DNA of 21,550 bases from JAMXLO01 sp041487355 (lineage in GTDB: Bacteria > Pseudomonadota > Alphaproteobacteria > Acetobacterales > Acetobacteraceae): the NCBI GenBank assembly GCA_041487355.1, contig JBGPND010000077.1, positions 1-21,550 of the forward strand. Direction: 5' to 3'. Position numbers and translations under genes: made by a program. Shown one piece after another: positions 7,544 through 13,773 of the stretch. The notes under the pieces were generated by a model, which did no database searches, was not told where the DNA came from, and was given only the letters and a program-made list of their open reading frames with translations. The stretch's first letter is position 1, and every line of letters starts with the position of its first letter.

Positions 7544-7562
7544 TGCGCGTCCCTACCGCGAT
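7526..7562 (+). ncRNA. Group II intron domain VI with bulged branch-point A and 3' splice site
   Basis: GCGG (7526-7529) pairs with CCGC (7556-7559). A second 9-bp helix pairs 7530-7538 with 7545-7553, closing a 6-nt loop. Between the two helices T7554 and A7555 are unpaired, placing A7555 as the bulged branch-point adenosine 7 nt before the inferred 3' end at 7562. This geometry matches group II introns, where the branch A lies 7-8 nt from the 3' splice site. Confidence 0.75.
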
Positions 7563-7595
7563 TAAGACGCGACTCCTACTGATCACTCATCACTG

Positions 7596-8699
7596 ATGAA
7601 AATCATCGAGATCACCAACGTCGACTTCTCGCTCCGGCAGTTCCTGCTGCCGTTGATGCGCGCGATACGGACACGCGGGCACGAGGTGGTTGGCGTGTGC
7701 GCCGAGGGCAGGCTGCTCGAGGGGGTGCGGGCGGAGGGATTCCGGATCGTGTCGGTGCCGTTCGCGCGTCGGCTGTCGCCGCTGGCGCACGTGAAGGCAT
7801 TCCGCGATCTGGTGCGGCTGCTGCGGACCGAGCGGCCCGATCTCGTGCACGCGCATATGCCGATCAGCGGCTTCCTGGCCCGGCTGGCGGCGCGCCTCGC
7901 AGGGGTCCCTCGCGTGGCCTACACGTGCCACGGCTTCCTGTTCAACCAGGAAGGATCCTGGCTGCGCCGCACCGGAGGCCTCGCCATGGAATGGATCGGC
8001 GGCCGGGTCACCGACGTCTTCATGACGGTCTCGGCCAGCGAGGCGGCAGACGCGCGGCGGTTGCGCATTTTCAGGGACCCCGTTGCCATCGGCAATGGCC
8101 GCGACCCGGCGGTGTTCCGGCCTGACCCCGCCGAGCGTGCAGCCATCCGCGCCGCGCTTGGTACGCCGGCGGATCGCGTGGTGGTCGTCGCGGTCTCCCG
8201 CTTGGTGCGCGTCAAGGGCTATCCGGAACTGGCTGCCGCGATGCATGAGCTGCCGGAAGCGGAGCTTTGGGTGGTGGGGGAGCGCCTCGCCTCGGATCGC
8301 GGCGAGGACATGGCGGCACTGCTTGCGGACTCCGGTCTGGGCGATCGGCTGCGCCTGCTCGGCTACCGCGACGATGTCGCCGCGGTGCTGGCTGCCGCCG
8401 ACATCTTCGTCCTGCCGAGCTATTTCGAGGGCCTGCCAATGTCGGTGATCGAGGCCATGCTGGTCGGCCTGCCGGTGGTCGCGAGCGACATCAGCGGTCC
8501 TCGGGAACAGGTCGTGCCGGGCGTGACGGGTCTGCTGGTGCCGCCGAGGCAGGTGGCGCCGCTGGCCGAGGCGCTGGCGCGGCTGGTAGCTGATGCCGGA
8601 CTGCGGGCAGCGATGGGCCAGGCCGGCCGCGAACGGGCGATGGCATTGTACGACGAAGCCCTGGTCGTGGCGCGGTCACTGGACCTACTTGGGTTGTAG
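7596..8699 (+). CDS. Glycosyltransferase family 4 protein
   Basis: The 367-residue protein has the GT-B architecture. The N-terminal acceptor domain has VHAHMPISGFLARLAARLAG (84-103) and TCHGF (110-114). The C-terminal donor domain has SRLVRVKGY (201-209, with Arg202/Lys207 as candidate phosphate-binding residues), LGYRDDV and the E-x7-E motif Glu278/Glu286 in FEGLPMSVIEAM. It is a retaining, probably cytosolic, nucleotide-sugar-dependent transferase like those of capsule or O-antigen assembly. The start ATG at 7596 is 33 bp after the inferred intron 3' end and has no recognisable Shine-Dalgarno sequence, so the native leader may have been altered by the rearrangement. purH follows 38 bp downstream in the same direction. 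Sugar specificity unknown. Confidence 0.9.
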   Translation: MKIIEITNVDFSLRQFLLPLMRAIRTRGHEVVGVCAEGRLLEGVRAEGFRIVSVPFARRLSPLAHVKAFRDLVRLLRTERPDLVHAHMPISGFLARLAARLAGVPRVAYTCHGFLFNQEGSWLRRTGGLAMEWIGGRVTDVFMTVSASEAADARRLRIFRDPVAIGNGRDPAVFRPDPAERAAIRAALGTPADRVVVVAVSRLVRVKGYPELAAAMHELPEAELWVVGERLASDRGEDMAALLADSGLGDRLRLLGYRDDVAAVLAAADIFVLPSYFEGLPMSVIEAMLVGLPVVASDISGPREQVVPGVTGLLVPPRQVAPLAEALARLVADAGLRAAMGQAGRERAMALYDEALVVARSLDLLGL

Positions 8700-8737
8700 C
8701 GCACGAGCCTGTATCCAGGGCCGTCCCGAGGATCGCC

Positions 8738-10312
8738 ATGACCGACATCGTACCCGTTCGTCGTGCATTGATTTCCGTTTTCGACAAGACCGGCCTGGTG
8801 CCGTTTGCGCAGGCGCTGGCGGCGAGAGGCGTTGAAATCCTGTCGACCGGCGGCTCCGCCCGGGTGTTGCGCGAGGCCGGCGTGACGGTGAAGGAGGTGT
8901 CGGAGCATTCCGGTTTTCCGGAGATCCTCGATGGGCGGGTGAAGACCCTGGTGCCACAGATCCATGGCGGCATCCTGGGCCGGCGCGATGTGGCCGAGCA
9001 TGTGGCGCAGATGGCCGAGCATGGCATCGCGCCGATCGATCTGGTTGCGGTGAACCTGTATCCGTTCGAGGCGACGGTGGCGAAGGGCGCCCCGGATGCG
9101 GATTGCGTCGAGAATATCGACATCGGTGGCCCGGCGCTGATCCGCGCGGCAGCGAAGAACCACGACTTCGTCACTGTGCTGACCGAGCCCGACCAGTATG
9201 ACCAGGTGCTGGATGAGATCGCGCAGCATGGCGGTACCACGCTCGCGTTGCGCCGCCGGCTTGCCGGGGAGGCCTACGCGCGGACGGCTGCGTATGATGC
9301 AGCGATCGCCGGGTGGTTCGCCGACCAGCGGGGCGAAGTATTTCCGCAGCGACTCACGATCGCTGGCAGGCGGCGTCAGACGCTGCGCTATGGCGAGAAT
9401 CCGCATCAGGCAGCGGCCTTCTATGTCACGGGCGAGCGGCGCGGTATCGCGACCGCGGTGCAGGTGCAGGGCAAGGAACTGTCGCACAACAACCTGAACG
9501 ATACCGACGCCGCATTCGAGTGCGTTGCCGAGTTCGATGCGCCGACGGTGGCGATCATCAAGCACGCCAATCCCTGCGGCGTTGCGAGTGCGGCCACGCT
9601 CGCCGATGCCTGGGACAAGGCGCTGCGCTGCGATCCGGTTTCGGCATTCGGTGGTATCGTGGCGGTGAACCGAACGCTCGATGCGGCGGCGGCCGACAAG
9701 ATCGCGGCGATCTTCACCGAGGTGATCGTCGCACCCGATGCCGACGAGGCGGCGAAGTCGGCAGTGGCCCGCAGGAAAAATCTGCGCCTGCTGCTGACCG
9801 GCGGTCTGCCCGATGCATCTGCAACCGGGCTGGTGTTCCGTAGCGTGTCGGGCGGATTTCTGGCGCAGACGCGGGACAATGGCCGTGTTTCGCCGCATGA
9901 GCTGAAGGTGGTGACGAAGCGTGCCCCGACCGATGCGGAACTTGCCGACCTCCTCTTCGCTTTCAGGGTCTGCAAGCACGTGAAGTCGAACGCCATCGTC
10001 TATGCCAAGGACGGCGCGACGGTGGGCATTGGCGCGGGACAGATGAGCCGGGTTGACAGCGCGCGTATCGCCGCCTGGAAAAGCGAAGAGGCCGCGAAGG
10101 CGGCGGGTCTCGATACGCCACTCGCCCGAGGCAGCGTGGTCGCATCGGATGCATTCTTTCCCTTCGCCGACGGATTGGAGGCGGCGGTGGCGGCGGGAGC
10201 GACCGCCGTGATCCAGCCCGGCGGCTCGGTGCGCGACAAGGCGGTGATCGCCGCGGCGGACGCGGCCGGCGTTGCGATGGTGTTCACCGGCATGCGGCAC
10301 TTCAGGCATTGA
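8738..10312 (+). CDS. purH: Bifunctional AICAR formyltransferase / IMP cyclohydrolase
   Basis: The 524-residue length is standard for PurH, which performs the last two steps of de novo IMP synthesis: formylation of AICAR by 10-formyl-THF, then ring closure. The N-terminal cyclohydrolase domain has ALISVFDKTGL (10-20), STGGSARVL (36-44) and GRVKTL (66-71). The formyltransferase domain has RYGENPHQ (217-224), the catalytic KHANPCG (275-281) and SAFGGIVA downstream. Residue 72 is Val where most PurH proteins have His in KTLHP. The start ATG at 8738 has a GAGG Shine-Dalgarno at 8728-8731. As the one housekeeping gene in this part of the window, it marks core chromosome. Confidence 0.97.
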   Translation: MTDIVPVRRALISVFDKTGLVPFAQALAARGVEILSTGGSARVLREAGVTVKEVSEHSGFPEILDGRVKTLVPQIHGGILGRRDVAEHVAQMAEHGIAPIDLVAVNLYPFEATVAKGAPDADCVENIDIGGPALIRAAAKNHDFVTVLTEPDQYDQVLDEIAQHGGTTLALRRRLAGEAYARTAAYDAAIAGWFADQRGEVFPQRLTIAGRRRQTLRYGENPHQAAAFYVTGERRGIATAVQVQGKELSHNNLNDTDAAFECVAEFDAPTVAIIKHANPCGVASAATLADAWDKALRCDPVSAFGGIVAVNRTLDAAAADKIAAIFTEVIVAPDADEAAKSAVARRKNLRLLLTGGLPDASATGLVFRSVSGGFLAQTRDNGRVSPHELKVVTKRAPTDAELADLLFAFRVCKHVKSNAIVYAKDGATVGIGAGQMSRVDSARIAAWKSEEAAKAAGLDTPLARGSVVASDAFFPFADGLEAAVAAGATAVIQPGGSVRDKAVIAAADAAGVAMVFTGMRHFRH

Positions 10313-10319
10313 GGCCCGT

Positions 10320-10423
10320 GTCATTGCGAGGAGCGAAGCGACGCGGCAATCCCGAGGTGAGTGCGCACCGACCACGAGATTGCTTCGCTGCGCTGGCAAT
10401 GACAGCACTGCGCTCGCAATGAC
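10320..10423. repeat. Interspersed palindromic repeat (GTCATTGCGAGG type)
   Basis: The left arm starts at 10320 (GTCATTGCGAGGAGCGAAGC) and the right arm at 10378-10403 is its imperfect reverse complement (GATTGCTTCGCTGCG then CTGGCAATGAC). A second partial copy of the right-arm end, CTGCGCTCGCAATGAC, follows at 10408-10423. This repeat type is widespread in alphaproteobacterial intergenic regions. It fills the gap between purH and the CoA-transferase gene and could fold as a hairpin in the transcript. Confidence 0.85.
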
Positions 10424-10448
10424 AGCAGAGGATCGTAAGGACCAACTC

Positions 10449-11639
10449 ATGGACTCGACGCTGCCACTTTCCAGCATCCGCGTGCTCGATCTCACGCGTG
10501 TGCTGTCTGGCCCGTTCTGCACGATGCTGCTGGGCGATCTTGGGGCCGATGTCATCAAGGTCGAGACACCGGGCGAGGGCGACACGGTGCGGCACCAGGG
10601 CGCGGTCAAGGACGGGCTCTCCTGGTATTTCGCCAATTACAATCGCAACAAGCGCTCGATCACGCTGAACCTGCGCTCGGAGGAAGGGCGCGACATCCTG
10701 GCGCGCCTGATCGCGAAGAGCGATGTGCTGGTCGACAACTACCGGCCCGGCGTGCTCGCCGCGATGGGCTTCACCGACGAGCGGCTGCGCGAGCTCAATC
10801 CGCGCCTGGTGCGCGGCAGCATCAGCGGGTTCGGCAACACCGGTCCGTATCGCGACCGGCCGAGCTTCGATTTCATTGCCCAGGCGATGAGCGGGTTCAT
10901 GAGCGTCAACGGAGCCGCCGATCAGCCGCCATTGCGCTCCGGTCCGCCGGTCAGCGATCTGATCGCCGGCCTGTATGCCGCGCTCGGCATCGTCGCCGGG
11001 CTGCTGCGCGAAGGGCGGACCAGTGCGGGCGGCTCCGCTTCGGTCAGCCTGACCGGCGGGTTGATCAGCTTCCTGAGCTTCATGGCGACCGACTACCTGG
11101 CGACCGGCCGCCTGCCGAAGCGCACAGGCAATGACCACCCGATCGGGTCACCCTATGGCTTGTTCCGCACCGCCGATGGCGAGATCGCGATCGCTCCGGC
11201 CGGTGAGGCGATGTACCAGCGGCTGCTGCGTGCGCTCGACGCCGAGGCACTGCGCGAGCGCCCGGAGTTCCGCACCAACGCGTTGCGCGCCGAGAACCGC
11301 GCGGCGATCAATGCCGAGATCGAGGCGTGCACGATGCGCGAGACGAGCGAACACTGGATCCGCGTGCTGAACGACGCCGGCGTGCCATGTTCCCGTGTGA
11401 TGAACATGGAACAGGTGTTTGCCGATCCGCAGGTGATCGACCAGCGATCGGTGGTGACGGTCGAGCATCCCGGGCATGGCAAGGTGTCGATGCTTGGTTC
11501 GGCATTGCACATCGACGGGGCACCGCTGCCGGTGCGTAGTCCCGCGCCGGAGCTTGGCGAACACAATGCGGAGGTGCTGGACGAGCTTGGGTTTTCGGCC
11601 AGCGAGATCGATCAGTTGCGCGAGCGCGGGGTGGTGTGA
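10449..11639 (+). CDS. CoA-transferase family III (CaiB/BaiF) protein
   Basis: The 396-residue protein begins with SSIRVLDLTRVLSGPFCTMLLGDLGADVIKVE, the hallmark of class III CoA-transferases. It contains VDNYRPGVL (95-103), SGFGNTGPYRDRP (126-138), and Asp141 in SFDFIAQAMSG, matching the formyl-CoA transferase aspartate that forms the acyl-enzyme intermediate. It would move CoA between an acyl-CoA and a free carboxylic acid. The frame is open back into purH, but the ATG at 10449 has a TAAGGA Shine-Dalgarno at 10436-10441, 7 nt away, and homology starts there. Its 3' end overlaps the old 3' end of the convergent PIN-toxin pseudogene. Substrate unknown. Confidence 0.92.
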   Translation: MDSTLPLSSIRVLDLTRVLSGPFCTMLLGDLGADVIKVETPGEGDTVRHQGAVKDGLSWYFANYNRNKRSITLNLRSEEGRDILARLIAKSDVLVDNYRPGVLAAMGFTDERLRELNPRLVRGSISGFGNTGPYRDRPSFDFIAQAMSGFMSVNGAADQPPLRSGPPVSDLIAGLYAALGIVAGLLREGRTSAGGSASVSLTGGLISFLSFMATDYLATGRLPKRTGNDHPIGSPYGLFRTADGEIAIAPAGEAMYQRLLRALDAEALRERPEFRTNALRAENRAAINAEIEACTMRETSEHWIRVLNDAGVPCSRVMNMEQVFADPQVIDQRSVVTVEHPGHGKVSMLGSALHIDGAPLPVRSPAPELGEHNAEVLDELGFSASEIDQLRERGVV

Positions 11640-11748
11640 CGGGCAGGACCGTCGCCTGGCGTCGGCACATGCAATCCCAGCCTGCGGGCCGCGCGCACCA
11701 ACTTTGCATCCAGGCTGATCAGGACCACGGCGCGGTCCTGGGCAAGTC

Positions 11749-11918
11749 ATACCAACCGCCCGAATCAATGACCCTTGGTCAGCGCTCGCTTTTCCCGTCA
11801 TGGCCGGCCTTGTCCCGGCCATCCGTCGTGGCACGGTGCCACCACTGATGGCCGGGACAAGCCCGGCCATGACGGCGAGGGAGCGGCGACAAGTGTCAGC
11901 AGCAACGGCGGTTGGTAT
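11749..11918. mobile_element. MITE-like palindromic element inserted in the PIN toxin gene
   Basis: A perfect 12-bp inverted repeat, ATACCAACCGCC (11749-11760) and GGCGGTTGGTAT (11907-11918), bounds ~170 bp with no coding capacity. Both ends coincide with the two break points in the PIN gene, so it is an insertion. The flanks show TA at both ends, or alternatively a 3-bp TGA direct repeat on the minus strand. The exact target duplication is therefore ambiguous. A non-autonomous element mobilised by a transposase in trans is the likely explanation. Confidence 0.7.
11795..11875. repeat. Long near-perfect palindrome (CCGTCATGGCCGG type) inside the MITE-like element
   Basis: The left arm 11795-11823 and right arm 11847-11875 are reverse complements at 28 of 29 positions (for example CCGTCATGGCCGG at 11795-11807). 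The 23-bp centre contains a further palindrome, GTGGCAC/GTGCCAC around one G. The unit could extrude as a long hairpin. Similar repeats are common in alphaproteobacterial genomes. Confidence 0.85.
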
Positions 11919-12203
11919 CAGAGATAGCTGGCGTCGTAGAACGTCAAATCGTGCTCGCGCGCAAGGTCGATGGTCCGCGTCGGATCCGTTGGTTCAGCTT
12001 TGACGAGAGCCGATGCGCACCAAGTGTTCCGTGCAGGGAGGAGAACGTCTGCCTGCTGAGGAAAGCGCCGAAGTTTTTTCCAGCAGATATTGCCAAGCTC
12101 GAAGAGCAGCAACGGAGGAGCGATCAGCTTCGACTCATCTGTCTGTGCCTCGACCCAAGGCTTCTCCCGCTCGCCGAAAACCAACGCTCCGATCGCGGAT
12201 GCG

Positions 12204-12452
12204 TCAACGACTCGGATCATCGCGGTCTTCGCGTATCATTCTGGCTGACTCGCTCGGCGTTCTGATCCCAAGCTGATCGACAAATTGCGCGAACTCGCGA
12301 ATCGTCCTGGGCGGGCGGCGCGCCACTTCCTCGATGATCGCCATCAGCTCCCCTTGCAACGATCGGTGGTTGCGGGCGGCACGCTCCTTGAGCCGTTGGG
12401 CCAGCTCGTCGGGCACGTTCTTGATGGACAGCGTGACGGTCACTGGGGTCAC
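12204..12452 (-). CDS. Ribbon-helix-helix antitoxin (FitA/VapB-like)
   Basis: The 82-residue protein starts VTVTLSIKNVPDELAQRLKE and continues with RAARNHRSLQGELMAIIEEV, a strand plus two helices of the Arc/MetJ ribbon-helix-helix type found in FitA-like antitoxins. The C-terminal tail (about 50-82) would be the toxin-binding part. Its 3' end overlaps the PIN toxin start by 17 bp, the usual antitoxin-then-toxin order. Such proteins bind DNA as dimers at their own promoter and neutralise the PIN RNase. Because the toxin is interrupted, this may be an orphan antitoxin. The start could be the ATG at 12452; no strong Shine-Dalgarno sequence is seen. Confidence 0.75.
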   Translation of the reverse strand: MTPVTVTLSIKNVPDELAQRLKERAARNHRSLQGELMAIIEEVARRPPRTIREFAQFVDQLGIRTPSESARMIREDRDDPSR

Positions 12453-12477
12453 CTTGGCGGCGATATGACGCCAATAT

Positions 12478-12524
12478 GGCTACACTGGCCGGCAATGGCA
12501 ACCGCAACGCCGATGGGTGTAGCC
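12478..12524. promoter_or_regulatory. Inverted repeat in the antitoxin/monooxygenase divergent promoter region
   Basis: GGCTACAC (12478-12485) and GTGTAGCC (12517-12524) are perfect reverse complements, 31 bp apart, between the divergent starts of the antitoxin (12452) and the flavin monooxygenase (12552). Spacing of about three helical turns between arms could suit an autoregulatory ribbon-helix-helix antitoxin, but this is inference. Confidence 0.35.
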
Positions 12525-12551
12525 TCCCTGCGACAACCAAGGAGGACCGCC

Positions 12552-13655
12552 ATGGAATTCGGTTATTTCGCCATGCCCTCCCATCCGCCCGAGAGAGGGC
12601 TCAAGGCAGGCCATGACTGGGATCTGCAGACGCTGCGCTGGCTCGACGAGCTGGGCTACGCCGAGGCCTGGATCGGCGAGCACTACACCTCGCCGTGGGA
12701 ACCGCATCCCTCGCCCGATCTGCTGATCGCCCAGGCGCTGCTGCAGACGAAACGCCTGCGCATCGGTCCAGGCGGCTTCCTGCTGCCCTATCACCACCCC
12801 GCCGAACTCGCCGCCCGCGTGGCGATGCTCGACCATCTCTCCGGCGGGCGGTTGAATTTCGGCGTCGCCGCGTCGGGGCTGCCGACCGACTGGGCGATGT
12901 TCCAGGTGGACGGCAATGCCGGCGTCAACCGCGAGATGACGCGCGAGTCACTCGACATCATCCTGCGCCTATGGAGCGACGAGCCGCACTTCACCTACAA
13001 AGGAAAGTTCTGGAACGTCGAGAAACCGGAGCCGATGTTCGGCTTCCTGAAGCCGCATATCTATCCGCTGCAGAAACCGCATCCGCCGATCGGCGTGGCG
13101 GGCTTCTCCAAGCAGTCCGACACGCTGAAGCTGGCCGGTGAGCGCGGGTTCCTGCCGCTCAGCCTCAATCTCAATCCGGCCTATGTGGCGAGCCACTGGG
13201 AGGCGGTGGAGATCGGCGCCGCGCGCTCGGGCCGTACGCCGAACCGTGCCGACTGGCGGCTGGTGCGCGAGGTATTCGTTGCGGACACCGACGAGGAGGC
13301 GTGGCGTCTGTCGGCGGGCGGCATGATGGGGCGGATGATGCGCGAGTATTTCCTGCCTCTGCTCGGCAATTTCGGCTTCCTCGAGTACCTCAAGCATGAT
13401 CCGGATGTGGCGGATTCCGATGTCACGCCGGAATATTGCGCCAGGCATAACTGGCTGGTGGGCTCGCCGGCCACCGTGGCGGAGAAGCTCGAGCGTATCT
13501 ATCACGAGGCGGGCGGCTTCGGCGGACTGCTGGTGTTCGGCTTCGATTATGTCGAGCAGCCGGAGGCCTGGCACAATTCGCTGCGCCTTCTGATCGAGGA
13601 GGTGGCGCCGCGGGTCGCGCATCTGGTACCGGGCAGGAAGGCGGCGGCGGAATGA
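12552..13655 (+). CDS. LLM-class (luciferase-like) flavin-dependent monooxygenase
   Basis: The 367-residue protein has the bacterial luciferase-like TIM-barrel pattern: MEFGYFAMPSHPP at the N-terminus, ELGYAEAWIGEHY (32-44), RLRIGPGGFLLPYHHPAELA, AMLDHLSGGRLNFGVAASG and, near the C-terminus, GSPATVAEKLERI. Members use reduced flavin (FMNH2) supplied by a partner reductase and O2 to oxidise organic substrates. The start is fixed by an AAGGAGGA Shine-Dalgarno at 12539-12546, 5 nt from the ATG at 12552; the frame is open further upstream but has no support there. No flavin reductase gene is visible nearby. A tandem hairpin repeat follows the stop. Substrate unknown. Confidence 0.92.
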   Translation: MEFGYFAMPSHPPERGLKAGHDWDLQTLRWLDELGYAEAWIGEHYTSPWEPHPSPDLLIAQALLQTKRLRIGPGGFLLPYHHPAELAARVAMLDHLSGGRLNFGVAASGLPTDWAMFQVDGNAGVNREMTRESLDIILRLWSDEPHFTYKGKFWNVEKPEPMFGFLKPHIYPLQKPHPPIGVAGFSKQSDTLKLAGERGFLPLSLNLNPAYVASHWEAVEIGAARSGRTPNRADWRLVREVFVADTDEEAWRLSAGGMMGRMMREYFLPLLGNFGFLEYLKHDPDVADSDVTPEYCARHNWLVGSPATVAEKLERIYHEAGGFGGLLVFGFDYVEQPEAWHNSLRLLIEEVAPRVAHLVPGRKAAAE

Positions 13656-13660
13656 CCAGG

Positions 13661-13760
13661 CACCCCCTCCCCGACCCTCTCCCGCTACGCGGGAGAGGGA
13701 GTCGTGATGCTGCTGCAATGCTCCCTCTCCCGCGAAGCGGGGGAGGGTTGGGGTGGGGGC
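13661..13760. repeat. Tandem hairpin repeat (CACCCCCTCCCC / GCGGGAGAGGG type)
   Basis: The first hairpin pairs CCCTCTCCCGC (13675-13685) with GCGGGAGAGGG (13689-13699) perfectly around a TAC loop. The second pairs CCCTCTCCCGC (13723-13733) with GCGGGGGAGGG (13737-13747) with one G-T pair around GAA. The outer C-rich (13661-13674) and G-rich (13748-13760) sequences are also complementary, so the whole unit can fold as one long palindrome. This is a common proteobacterial intergenic repeat. It sits between the monooxygenase stop and the aminotransferase start, where it could terminate or attenuate transcription or stabilise mRNA ends. Confidence 0.85.
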
Positions 13761-13773
13761 GCTCGTGCACACC

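Larger units (their letters stand above)
7031..7562 (+). mobile_element. 3' remnant of a bacterial group II intron
   Basis: This segment holds the last ~170 codons of an intron-encoded reverse transcriptase/maturase, then domain V and domain VI, ending at a credible 3' splice boundary at 7562 (3' end ...GCGAT, matching the AY rule). The 5' domains I-III, the RT active-site domain and the upstream exon junction are absent. The remnant directly abuts the substrate-binding-protein pseudogene. 5' truncation is common for group II introns (incomplete reverse transcription or later deletion). Confidence 0.85.
11612..12220 (-). pseudogene. PIN-domain (VapC/FitB-like) toxin gene split by an inserted palindromic element
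   Basis: The N-terminal part (plus coordinates 12220 down to 11921) encodes 100 residues: MIRVVDASAIGALVFGE, then FELGNICWKK and ending TFYDASYL. This gives PIN acidic residues Asp6, Glu41 and Asp96. A TGA follows at 11918-11920, exactly at the edge of the inserted element. Beyond the element, the minus-strand frame from 11746 to the TGA at 11612-11614 reads LAQDRAVVLISLDAKLVRAA then RRLGLHV. This is the missing PIN C-terminus with the fourth acidic residue (SLDAKL). The two halves are in the same frame 174 nt apart. An intact protein would be about 144 residues, normal for VapC. PIN toxins are Mg-dependent RNases; this copy should be dead or severely impaired. Confidence 0.8.

Noticed and set aside
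8420..10636. 738-residue minus-strand open frame across purH and the end of the GT4 gene
   Set aside because: It is antisense to purH, a housekeeping gene, with no domain similarity and Arg/His-rich composition. It also runs through an intergenic palindromic repeat.
11148..11870. 240-residue minus-strand frame crossing the CoA-transferase end and the palindromic element
   Set aside because: Its N-terminus is translated palindromic repeat and the rest is antisense to the CoA-transferase. The true PIN C-terminus lies in a different frame.
11918..12220. The 100-residue PIN ORF as a complete short toxin
   Set aside because: It ends exactly at an inserted element, lacks the last acidic residue and final strands, and the missing C-terminus is found in frame on the far side.
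12285..12551. Upstream extension of the flavin monooxygenase
   Set aside because: It overlaps the antitoxin on the other strand, and a strong Shine-Dalgarno points to ATG 12552.
13661..13760. Tandem hairpins as a CRISPR or riboswitch
   Set aside because: There are only two units with no regular spacers, and the sequence matches a common interspersed proteobacterial repeat type. No conserved aptamer core was seen.
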